Below are positions 26,291 through 37,700 of a stretch of 64,000 nt of DNA, in pieces. Origin of the DNA: Psettodes erumei (lineage: Eukaryota > Chordata > Actinopteri > Pleuronectiformes > Psettodidae); the NCBI GenBank assembly GCA_016785225.1, contig JAFBJZ010000612.1:620001-684000 (forward strand), given 5' to 3'. A program made the translations under genes and the position numbers. Below the pieces are notes generated by a model, which had not been told where the DNA came from, did no database searches, and was given only the letters and a program-made list of their open reading frames with translations. How positions within the stretch are numbered: position 1 is the first letter of the stretch; each line of letters starts with the position of its first letter.

Positions 26291-26545
26291 ATGTGAAGGG
26301 GGTTAATGATAAGAATGGGAAGATAGGGGAACTAATAGGCTCCAGGCTATTAGCAGCACGGTAGGACTAAAGCATGGCACTTCATTACTCTGAATTAAAA
26401 TAACTCATGTGTGATCCTGCTCCATGGCGGAACCTTGTAACACACTGATGCTCACTTTCAAGCAGCACTGGAGATATTACTTTATTTTAAGTGTTTTATT
26501 TTTTCCCCCACTTCTATTATGCCTGGATCTGTGTGCGTGTTTTTG

Positions 26546-26571
26546 AGAAAGAGAGAGGGAAAGAAAGAGAA

Positions 26572-26612
<41 letters not shown>

Positions 26613-26613
26613 G
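26546..26613 (+). repeat. (GA)n purine tract
   Basis: A second GA tract, including about seventeen uninterrupted GA units, roughly 1.2 kb before the pcdh10 start codon. Confidence 0.9.
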
Positions 26614-27584
26614 ATGGCCATGGCACTGTGGGGTATTGCGTCACTGGCTGCCTGTACTTGCGCAGGCTTTTTCCATGGTGGTCTTTGGCTGTGGGCATAC
26701 TTGCCACTTTCTGACTCACACATTGGTATCAGAGCAAAGCTTTGATACCACACTATTGAAATAATTGCATCAAGGGAACCCTTCTGAACCTCGTGAACCT
26801 TCATTTAGAAAACTGGCAGCCCTTTGTCACATACAGAAAAAAAGAAAACAGAAAACAATCGGCATCATAATACATACAGGAACTTTTCCCAATATCATAT
26901 TTCAGAAACATCAGCTTTCCCATGGCAGCTGCAACAGTATCTGCGCACAGCCCCGCCGATGCCAAATGTCACCCAGTATTATTCGACTTCCTTAATTCAC
27001 TGGATGTGTAAAACATTTAATTTCCCTGCTACCACTGAGGCTGGGCCCGGAGGAGAGAGGGAGAAGTGGAGAGGAGCGGAGCGCAGTGGCACTGGTTTTG
27101 TTATGAGGGCCCGATGTGCGCTCTGGCTGGCGTTGCGGAGCCCCAATCAGGTGCCATTACACCCGGTGTTTGAGAATACCATTGGCTGGTGGGGAAAGGA
27201 GCTGTGCGCAAAACCAACCCTGCTGCTCACACTCGCCTTACAGAAGCCGAGCTGAGAACATCATCCGCTTTGAGCGCTTAGGCGCAGTGATTACATCCTC
27301 ACATAGAGAGATAGAGGGAAAGTCCTGTTATTCGCCAGTCTTTATTTAGAAGTTACATTCGTTATAGATTTCGCCGCCGCGTAAAGAGGAGTTTTTGCTC
27401 TCTTTTTTTCCTGCTCGTGTGGAATTCCCTGCTTTGTTTTGTGACTTTCTGTGAAGAAGGGGCAGTCTGTTCTGTGCACAGGGAGTGTTGGCTACGCGTT
27501 CTGGCTCCAGCCTGCAATGTTTGCGCTGACGCCAAAACTCACAGACCGGTGCAGAATTGATTAAAACGGAGGAGCTCGGATCAA

Positions 27585-27731
27585 ATGGCTGTGCTTCTCA
27601 CAGCTGAAACGACACAGTGTTCCACTGACCCGAGGCAAAGGAGAGGAATTTTAGAATCGGACAGCCTTGTTGCTGTTTATTTCACTGCCTTTTTACGGAC
27701 AGAAGAAATGGGAAATGCTCATTTCTTTTAA
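27585..27731 (+). other. Upstream ORF (48 aa) in the pcdh10 leader
   Basis: ATG 27585 opens a 48-codon frame ending at TAA 27729-27731, in a different frame from pcdh10 and 55 bases before its start codon. An internal ATG at 27708 in the same frame has a strong context (G at -3 and G at +4). No known protein is recognised. It would matter as a translational control element only if transcription starts upstream of it. Confidence 0.45.
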
Positions 27732-27744
27732 GAAAGAGGAATAA
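27715..27744 (+). other. Short upstream ORF (9 aa) before the pcdh10 start
   Basis: ATG 27715 begins a nine-codon frame that stops at TAA 27742-27744. It is in frame with pcdh10 but terminates 42 bases before the start ATG. It overlaps the longer upstream ORF in another frame. This in-frame TAA also shows that pcdh10 cannot begin further upstream. Confidence 0.45.
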
Positions 27745-27786
27745 CACTTTTTCATCTTGAAGTGCACTTTGAGAGAGGCAGAGGAG

Positions 27787-30333
27787 ATGATTTGGTTAAT
27801 ATTCCTGCTCTCCATCCTGGATGGAGCTGTCTCTCAGCTACATTACTCCGTGCCAGAGGAGCAGGAACCTGGCTCCGTGGTTGGGAATATCGCAGAGGAT
27901 CTGGGGCTGGACATTACCAAACTTTCCGCTCGCCGCTTTCAGACGGTGCCTAGTTCACGGACACCTTATCTGGAGGTGAACTTAGAAAACGGCGCGCTCG
28001 TAGTGAAGGAGAAAATTGACCGGGAAGAAATCTGTAAGCAAACCATCCCGTGCCTATTGCACCTGGAGGTGTTTCTGGAGAACCCACTGGAGCTCTTTCG
28101 CGTGGAAATCGAGGTGATGGATATCAACGACAATCCACCCAGCTTTCCCGAGACGGACATTTCCGTGGAGATATCGGAGAGCGCCATCCCCGGGACCCGT
28201 TTCCCGGTGGAGAACGCCTTCGACCCTGATGTGGGTACAAACGCGCTCAGTACATATGCCATCACGAATAATAACTATTTTTACCTCGATGTGCAGACAC
28301 AGAGCGACGGGAACAAGTTCGCGGAGCTGGTGCTGGAGAAGCCGCTGGACAGGGAGCAGCAGGCGGTGCACCGCTACGTGCTGACGGCTGTGGATGGGGG
28401 GATCCCGCAGCGGACCGGGACGGCTCTCCTGGTCGTTAAAGTTCTGGACTCTAATGATAATGCGCCCACATTTGACCAGTCTGTGTACACTGTTAACCTG
28501 CGGGAAAACTCCCCCGTGGGCACTCTGGTCATTCAGCTCAACGCCACGGATGTTGACGAGGGACAAAACGGGGAAATAGTTTATTCATTCAGCAGTCACA
28601 ACGCTCCGCGGACAAAGGACTTGTTCAACATCGATGCCAGAACAGGTCGGATAGAGGTGGCGGGGGAGGTGGACTATGAAGAGAGCAACACGCACCAGAT
28701 TTATGTCCAGGCTAAAGATCTGGGGGCTAATGCGGTCCCTGCGCACTGCAAAGTGCTGGTCAAACTCGTGGACGTGAACGACAACACACCAGAGATCGGT
28801 TTCAGCACCGTGACCGAGTCCGTGAGCGAGCAGGACGCCCCGGGCACCGTGATCGCACTTTTTAGCGTCTCAGACCGGGACTCCGGAGAAAATGGACAGA
28901 TGAGCTGCGAGATATTAGGAGACGTCCCTTTCAAGCTGAAATCGTCTTTTAAAAACTACTACACCATCGTGACAGACGGACCGCTGGACAGAGAGAACAC
29001 GGAGTCATACACCATCACTGTGGTGGCCAAAGACAAGGGTCAGCCCTCACTCGCCACCAGTAAGTCCATTAAAGTGCACGTCTCCGACGAGAATGACAAT
29101 GCGCCCCGTTTTACGCAGGCTGTTTATGATGTGTATGTGACTGAGAATAATGTGCCCGGTGCTTTCATTCACGCCGTGAGCGCTCTGGACCCCGACATAG
29201 GACAGAACGCTCTTATTACCTACTCCATATTGGAGTGTGACATACAGGGCATGTCCGTGGACACCTATGTGTCCATAAACCAGGACACCGGCTACCTTTA
29301 CGCGCTGCGCTCTTTCGATTACGAGCAACTGAAGGAGTTTAGCTTCATGGTCCAGGCTAAGGATTCGGGTGCTGCCGAACTCGTCTCTAATGCCACTGTA
29401 AATGTGATCATAGTTGATCAAAATGACAACGCTCCCACTGTGATAGCCCCCGTCGGTAAAAACGGCACGGCCAGAGAGCACTTGCCGCGCTCTGCAGAGC
29501 CCGGCTACCTGGTGACGCGCATTGTGGCCATGGATGCGGACGACGGCGAGAACGCACGGCTGTCCTACAGCATCCTGCGGGGCAACGAGATGGAGATGTT
29601 CCGCATGGACTGGAGAACAGGGGAGCTGAGGACAGCCCGCAGGATCTCTCCCAAGCGGGACCCGCAGGGCTACTACGACCTGCTGATCGAAGTGAGGGAC
29701 CACGGGCAGCCCCCTCTCTCCTCCTCTGCCAGTGTGAGCGTAATATTAGTGGACAGCGTGGTCGAAGGCCGCAGCGGGGATCGGGGCTCGGCCTCCAAGG
29801 CAAAGGAGACCTCCCTTGACCTCACCCTCATTCTCATCATTGCCCTGGGCTCCGTCTCCTTCGTCTTTCTCCTGGCCATGATCGTGCTGGCCGTGCGCTG
29901 CCAAAAGGACAAGACGCTCAACCTGTACACGTGCCTGCTGGCCGGTGACTGCTGTCTTTGCTGCGGCTCTTGCTGCAGCAGGCAGGCTCGCGGCCGGAAA
30001 CAGAAGAAGCTGAGTAAGTCCGACATCATGTTAGTTCAGAGCACCAACGTGACATCGGGGGTCGGGCCCGTGGGCCAGGTGCCTGTGGAAGAGTCTGGTG
30101 TGGGCGGCGTGGGAGGAGGCTTCGGCTCCCACCACCACCAGAACCAGAACTCCTATTGCTACCAGGTGTGTCTGACACCGGAGTCCGCCAAAACGGATCT
30201 GATGTTCCTCAAACCGTGCAGCCCGTCCCGCAGCACTGACACGGATCACACCAATCCCTGCGGCGCCATCGTCACGGGTTACAGCGACCAACAGCCGGAC
30301 ATCATATCCAATGGCAGTATTCTCTCTAATGAG
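27787..30333 (+). CDS. pcdh10: pcdh10 exon 1: signal peptide, EC1-EC6, membrane span, proximal tail
   Basis: This exon encodes residues 1-849, as expected for a delta-protocadherin, whose whole ectodomain sits in one large exon. The start is ATG 27787 (MIWLIFLL, signal peptide ending near AVS|QLHY). The frame is open back to an in-frame TAA at 27742, but only a TTG at 27757 precedes this ATG. Repeat boundaries are marked by the calcium motifs DINDNPP (112-118), DSNDNAP (221-227), DVNDNTP (329-335), DENDNAP (434-440) and DQNDNAP (544-550); EC6 ends without one near 657, which is usual. N-glycosylation sequons are at 252, 535 and 559. After the membrane span come CLLAGDCCLCCGSCC and the CM1-like block around CYQVCLTPESAKTDLMFLKP. 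The exon ends TCTAATGAG|gtaaga, a strong donor, in phase 0. The exon is CpG-rich, unlike the flanking AT-rich DNA. Confidence 0.96.
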
Positions 30334-31682
30334 GTAAGAGAAGTCTGAATCAGCGTTTTGTCGCCCAGGGCCCCACTCACCTCCCTGTCGGAAGTATCTA
30401 AAGCGCACAAACCCGTGATTTAAATGTCTTAAACTAATTTTAAAGATCATCCAGAAATCATCAGCTGTAGCTGCTTCACGCCTCAGCGTGTTATCCATTC
30501 AGGTCACGCGCGGCAAAAGTGTCCGAGAGGATGGAAATTGTATATGCTATTGACTTGGCTGTTCTGCTCAGTGGCCTTTAATCATTGTCATGCGTAATAG
30601 TGATTGGACGTGTCAATGGTTAAATCTCGTGTGGCCTGTGATTTTATTCGAGTGCTGTCAGATCAGCCTTTATATCGTGCGCAATACAGTGGGACAGAAA
30701 AGAGATTTTGAGTTTGGCCATAACGTGTTTATTTTAATTTTCCATTGAGAACACCCGGCTGGAAGACGCTTTTATTGTAATTATTCCTATTATTTATTCT
30801 GTGTTTGGTGGTGCTGATTTGATCTTAGTCGTTATTAACCAAACCACACGTGAGCGCTCACAGAGAGATAGGGATTTTAAAATATATTATTATTTTAAAC
30901 ATTTGGGTTACCTGCCTGGCAAGGTGTGGCACCCCCGGTAAATCGGTGAATCCATGTATGTAGATGTTTGATAATTACAATGATGAGGCTCAAAAAACTC
31001 ATCAGCAACTTTGCAACAAAATCTCACCAGGTGTGCATTTCCATCATAAGCACAGAATATTTTTGTTTATCTATCTTTGAGTTTTGGGTGCCAAATTCCA
31101 TCAGAAGACGGGAGCGATTTGACGGCCCTGTAGTGTTTTCAGTTTGTGCTTTCCGCTCGGGGAGATGTGAAGTTTTTTTTCGGGAGGGGGGGCTTTTTTT
31201 GTTGATTGCTGCGCGGCTGGAGTGGAGCCAGACAGTCAGTCACAGCCCCTGCCTTTGCTGTGCGTTAAGTATTCCGTGCACGACCCAGCACGGCAGCGCC
31301 GTGAACAAAGGTTGTTCAGTTTCAGCATCGGGTGGCTCAATCATTTACGCATTCAATCGCCTCCCTAACCCACTCTCCCCTGCTCTCGTCTCCTCTCGCC
31401 CACTCACTCGCCGAGTGGATGTGCGCGGCGTCGGTTCCCCGCCTCGCGCTGCCACAGCTTCTTCCAACACCGTAACACGCAGACAACCGATGCATGCTTA
31501 TGTTGTCAGTTAGGTTTCTCTCATTTAGCAACAAACCTCCTTCTTTTTTATGTTTATTGATGTATCTATTTGGCATCCAAAGTGATCAACTGTGTGTCTC
31601 TTTGGGTTTCCTAGACAAAACACCAACGAGCAGAACTCAGCTACCTGGTGGACAGACCCAGGCGTGTCAACAGGTAGTGAAA

Positions 31683-31725
<43 letters not shown>

Positions 31726-34700
31726 TCTTATTACCAATGAGCAAAGCCTATGCCACATACCATCCACCATCAGAGCACTTCTAACTTCCAGCAGGCCTCA
31801 TGGATCCACATCCTGTTCACACATCTGTAAAACTGAATATTACACCCATCAGTATGAATCCCCCCATATATTCTGCATCGTTAATTGTGGCTTTGAGAGG
31901 CTACATGGTTCCCAGTGTATCCATAACGTTCATCTTCAATTTGGCATCAGTCCCGTAACTAACAGAGCAGCGCCTATTGAAGCCCTAATGCTGGATTTCA
32001 TTACATGCCATGTGTAACATCCAATTTAGCCTCTCGATGGCCACCGTGACTGTATTAATGCGGTGTTGATTTCTGACTCTTTCTCTGCCTCTCTGCCCCT
32101 CATTAAATCCTCTTCCTCCTCTCCCTTCGTTTTCCCCTTCCCAATGTTGTATCTCAACCTCTTTCTCCTCCTTCTCTGACTCCATTGTGTGGACTTTCCC
32201 CTGCCTCTTCCAGTTCGGCATTCCAAGAGGCAGACATCGTCAGCTCCAAAGACAGTGGTCATGGCGACAGCGAACAGGGTGACAGTGACCACGATGCCAC
32301 CAACCGGGGCCATTCAGCCGGTGAGTTTTCCCCTGCCGCATCACATAATCGCACTGTCATTTCTGTGCTCAAATACCCCCATCCCACCTCAGTTTCAACA
32401 GTGTGTGGTTGCGATTGTGAATGGGATAATGCTGAATTATTGGTGCGGACCGGTGACTTTTAATTTCCTTAATTTGAGAGTGTGCGAAGGCCTGGGCTCC
32501 GGGGCTGCTGGCTGGCTCGCTGGCTGGCATGAACAGCCCCAGAGGTGTTGATTGTATTTCACACCCGGATGAAAGGGAGGAATATTTGGCGGATTCTCCT
32601 GACTTTCTTTCTGTACCTCTTGCTCTTTCCTCCCTCTTTTTCTCTGACTCTGCTGCTGTTTTACCGAGTGGGAGTGAGAGGACAGCGACTCGCAGCGAGG
32701 CAGTGTGAGGCCTGTAGTGCTTTAGTGGCACAAATCAATAGGTCCGCTCATGTGAAGGGAAAAGGCATGGAAGATAAATTGATGTAATGAGATGCATTTC
32801 AATCAGCCCCGCAGTTGGTGTATTGTACTGCCTTTGTTGGTTATTGAGTCAGCTGATCAAAACATATTAGCACTTCTTGTATTCTTTGTATTTGTTAGCT
32901 AAAATCTTGTAGCTTTCATATGAGTTAAAGAAAAGTTCAAATGTTGTAATTAGACAGTAAATAACCTGAAGTGAGAGTATGGATGGGGGTATGTCTTCTA
33001 TTTTATTTCTCTTCTGCACTTTACAGTACAGTAGGTTTTTTTTAGACAAGGTTTTATCATAAGCCTCGCCTTGTTCACTCTAAAATTCTATTAGGTTAGT
33101 ACCTGTTTATTGATCAAAGTGGAGTCAGACAAAAAGAGGAGCAATACGAAATCTCATTTCATATTGAATTGCCCTTTCCTTCTGAGGGATTGTTCCACAC
33201 GGCTCATGTAAGACCCCTACCTAGACTGGAACCTGCGAAATACCATATCAGTGCTGGGAATACAAATAGAGCAGATTAGATAGGTGTTGTAGGATAGCGA
33301 GTGGTCCTCATCAGGCTCCGCGTGTTTGATATTATTAATGAACCAAACCAAAATAGAGAGTCACTATGCAGCAGTGGTTCTGTCACTCCCTGCCCTTGGT
33401 GATGAAACAGGCGGCAAAGGTCAAACCATACAAGACTGAAATGCAGAGTTGGAAGAAATCCAATGCCTCCATTCTTTCTCTATTAAGACTAATTCCTTTC
33501 ATTTGTGAAATGAATGATCGCATGGATTATGGATTGAATATGCATTCCAAGATGGCTATCTTGTATCAGAATGTGATCTATGCATATGCGCATCAATACA
33601 GTCATGCAGAGTTTGGCTGCTCCATAGGCATTTCCACTCAACAAACCAGAGACACATACAAAAGGGAAGGGACAACATCAAACATGCATTTAGCATATTC
33701 AGCTAACAGGTATCATCAGGCTTCAATAAGGGATCATTCCTCACACCATATTCCAGGAGAGGCCTGTAAATGTGTTTTAAAAGTTATCTTCTGTGGAATA
33801 ATGTCTGTAATTCCTTCTTGCATGTTTCGCAGCACAGTTACAAGATCACATTTACCAACAAATAACACGTTTCCATGTAATTGGCTGCGAGCGTGCTCGT
33901 TTGGCACTGGCCTGGGAGCGCACCCGGCGGGTGTCGCACTCTGTATCTCGTGCGACGAAGCACACAGTTGCTCCCCGTGTCAGATTTAGAAGGGAACAGC
34001 TTACCAATCCATGGGAGGTAATATCACACGACTGGTATTTTGGAAAGAGGGAGACTTGAGTTTCACAGACTTCTGTAAACAAAACCAGACGGTACGCATG
34101 TATGCGTGTGTGTGTGGGTGTAAAGGTATACCAGTGTGTGATTTAATATGTAGGTGTATACATGATACCTGTATGTAATCTGCTTGTAGGTCTGAGTTTT
34201 GTGTAGGAGAAAACAATGGCTCGGTGACAATGTCTGTCCTGACAAGTCTTTTTCCTTTGAGACGGTGCGTTGGGAAGTAAAATGAGATTCAGTTTAAGAG
34301 GAGAAAGCAGCAGCTACTGCTTGGCACTCTGCCAGATGTATATTGCCTCTCTATAGGCATACCCATTGCTCATTTACGTCTCTGTATGTATATATGTATA
34401 TGCTTTTTTTTTTTTTTACTGTGTCAATACGTGGGGATGATAATATGGTTGGTTGTCTCATGTGGGTTGTATGCTGTGTTATTGTGTGCAGTTGTCTATG
34501 AGTTTTGTGCCAAGCACATGTTCTTGAGTAGAGAGCCAAACTGCAAAAGCCGGAGCCAAGACTATGTATACACCACATGTATTTTTATGTCTTTCTGCAG
34601 CGTTTCAGGCATAAGCAAATCTGTGTGCGCGCGTGCATACACACAGTTATATTTAGCATATACGTGAATTCGGAAGGTGTGTGTGTGTTTGTCAGACACA

Positions 34701-37700
34701 CACACACACATTCTCTTCCTAGGTCCGTGGCAGGGTCTCATCCTTCATTCTGTCTCCCCCACACGTTGGCTCTCCGCAACACTCGGCTGATCAGTAATTC
34801 ATTTCTAGAACCTTTGCATAGCAATTATCAAAGGAGGGTTAGAGGCAAGGTTTCCTCACGGGACCGTGCGGCACACACTCCCTTTCGGTGCACCTCGGAA
34901 TATTTCAAATCAAGAGGAAACCATTTCCAGTTGGCATATCATCAACTACACCTGCCGTGGCTTCCCGCTCGGCCGCCCGTCTGACACTTTAGAAAATAAG
35001 TCTCCTGACGTGGTTTTAAATCAAAGGGACACCGCCTGTGAGGCTGGGATATCACTGGATACCTTTGAAAAGTAGGCAAATGGCTTCTCTGAAAACAGCG
35101 TGTCTGGAGTGAGGCACCGCTGCGTGAGGAGCCAAAGCACTATTGATTAACTGTTCCACCTTTTACCTCCCCACACCCTCTTTTTTAGGTTGTTTGATTC
35201 ATATCAGACACTGCTCTCGGCATTCTCCCTCATCATCCAAACAGAAGATGGTGGGAAGAGTGAGCAAGCAAAGAAAAAAAAAGGTGACAGATAAGAGAGG
35301 ATAAAATATTCATAAGTGAAAACATTTTGCATCTCAGAAACATTCTATCAGCTGTGGAAGGCTGCGTGACGGGCGGGAGACTGGAAACGATCATTATCAT
35401 GACGTTTGTTTTGGTGAGAACAACAGCCGTGACAAATGGGACAATTAAATCACTGTGGCGATGGTGTATTAGATGGCTGATTATGAATTAGTGGTGGGCA
35501 CTGTGTTGCAGTTTCCTGTGTCAGTGAGCTGTCAGAGGAATTTAGCATGCAGGGTTTTGAAACACCCTCCTCTCGAGCCCTTGGGGCTGACAAACCCGTG
35601 GGCTGTAGAATGAATGATTGGCACAGATATATAGATTCATGTCAAAATAATATGACGCGTGTATGTATGTGATCCCGGAGACCGCAAAGACTGTCTCAGG
35701 TTTAGTTCAAAAGCTCACATAATAAAAACACATCAACAGACCTTGCTCAGTGCAAAGGGAAAAAAGTCTGAATGCACACACAGCCAAAAGCGTCACCTTA
35801 AAATTGACCTCTAAAGTGAGTGACATAGTTAAAATGCACACCAAGTATGGACTCACACTCAGGTCTTCAAAATCCAGCAGCAGAGGATGGCATAAAAATA
35901 TCTGTGTGACATGAAAAAAGGAAAAAATCCGTTACAGCAGACTGGATAAAAACATTCTCTCATTAAATCAAATCAATCTGCATTTCGCCAGTAACAGGTG
36001 GAGACGTCACCACTTCTAAGCTGACTGCTTTGTTGAATATCGCTAAAAGTCATAGCAGAGAAGATCAGTCACTTTGATTAACTAATTGGCTAAATTGTTG
36101 AGATTCCTGCAACTTGTTTTTCTTATCTCAAATTAAGCAAAAAAAAAAAAGAATTATATATTTCACACGACTTCTTTACAGCATGGTTAAGGCACTTGCT
36201 TACAGCTTACTGATGCCTGCGTTGCAACAAATCAAAGCCACAATAAGGACATGCCTGTAATAATCACTGAATCATCTCATTGAGTGTCTTGACAGATGTG
36301 TTCTTGCAATGTATGGGCTGTGCTTTATGAATGAAGTGAATGGCAAGTTAAGTGTTCTCCACCCACAGACAGGGGCCTTGAATGTTTAACACTGATGTGG
36401 AATATAAGGTAGTAAGACCAATGGAAATCTCAGAAAAGTCCTTGGAGACTCTCTGTTTCTGAGTAACACATACACTGTATCATCTCTTCTGCCCTGGAGA
36501 TTTCACATCAGCGAACATCTGCTCCAGCCAGGTTGCAGTGCTACGCTTCTTACGAAAAGCCTAAAATATGAAGTCACGATACGTGCTGTCGGTGCCCAAT
36601 ATGATCCATGACAAAAATAATATCACGCTTTGTGCACATTTGCATCACATCAGTTCAAGAGTGAAAATTTCTGAGGAGAATTCCAGTTTGTTACAACTGC
36701 GGTCTGTAGTTTTGGCTTGTGTTCCCAATCATAATGTTGCACTTGCAAGTTCATAACTGAAATATGAGGATGCATCATTGCACATTACACTTTCAGTGTT
36801 TCTACTGTAGGTAACTGGTTTCCAACCCTGTCTATGTAAATTCAGCAGTTACCGAACCTTTAAATTGGTTGTAAGAAAGTTGCTAATATGGTTTAATCTG
36901 GCTGACAAACAAGCTGGTACAACCAAGTCCTTATCTTCCCACAGGAGGTGGGAAGCTCAGAAATGATGACCAAAAGGAATCAAATACTAACTGTGTTGTA
37001 ATAAATCAGACTTACCCTTAAAGGAGGTGGAGTCAGTAGGGCGTATGTGTGAGGCATTGTCTGCATTCAGAGAGCAGACCAAGTGATGAAGAGCATCCAA
37101 ACCACAGATCAATCGTCAGTGGTCGTCCAGAAGCTCTGCTCTAACAATATATAAGGGGGCATATTAATCAAATGGACACTGTTGGACAAGCGGCCATCTT
37201 GGCTCTCCTTCCCTGCCCAGTCAGTGTGTAACAAATACCAAAAGCGGTCGCTGCCTCTCACAGACTTGGAACAATTTCTCTGTCTGTCATTACTGGATAT
37301 GCTGGGAGCCATCTTGCTCTATTTCGGCCCTGGGAGGTCTCTTTACTCATCACAGCCTCACTGGCCAACTTGTGTAAGGAAGCCATGCTACTCCCCTGCT
37401 GTCCCGAGCTGCTGTCCAAATATTGACGTTTTGTGTCCGTATTCTCTCTGGAACAGTGGAGGACAAGATAAAACACACAGGTATGGATAGAAGACGCCCT
37501 CTACCTGGGGGACGTGGGGTGTTTGGGGTTTTTTTTGTTGTTTTTTTTGCGAGAGAGAGAAAAAACAAGATAATGACAGAGGAAGAAACGAGTAGAGAGG
37601 ATTAAATGTGAGGGAAAATAACGAAAGACAGAGAGGGAGAGAGAAAGAGACACAGAGGGACTAATAGAGACAGAGAGGGAGATAGACAGACGAATTAGCG

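Larger units (their letters stand above)
24031..26999. other. Non-coding DNA immediately upstream of pcdh10
   Basis: It contains the TG43 repeat, two GA tracts and a candidate regulatory element at 25,980-26,290. No gene is recognised. Confidence 0.55.
27000..27786 (+). promoter_or_regulatory. pcdh10: Probable pcdh10 promoter and 5' leader
   Basis: GC and CpG content rise from about 27.0 kb (for example the run around 27035-27120 and the 'cgccgccgcg' cluster near 27372) and stay high through exon 1. This fits the CpG-island promoter known for mammalian PCDH10. I see no convincing TATA box. The transcription start cannot be placed. The leader carries upstream ATGs, listed separately. Confidence 0.5.

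Noticed and set aside
26477..26804. Frames with Glu-Arg or Ser-Leu runs
   Set aside because: Translations of the GA tract.
27757..27786. N-terminal extension of pcdh10 by ten codons
   Set aside because: The first codon is TTG, not ATG; the signal peptide starts at ATG 27787 as in other PCDH10 proteins.
28054..30498. Long antisense open frames (170, 218, 131, 118 and 155 codons) opposite pcdh10 exon 1
   Set aside because: These are mirror frames of a GC-rich coding exon; no domains, no splice or promoter signals.
30968..31513. 181-codon open frame in intron 1
   Set aside because: Low-complexity residue use, no domain, and it lies in a well-supported intron; read as chance openness.
33366..33989. 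207-codon open frame in intron 3
   Set aside because: The longest non-pcdh10 frame in the window, but it has no recognisable domain, signal peptide or flanking splice sites; not enough to call a gene.
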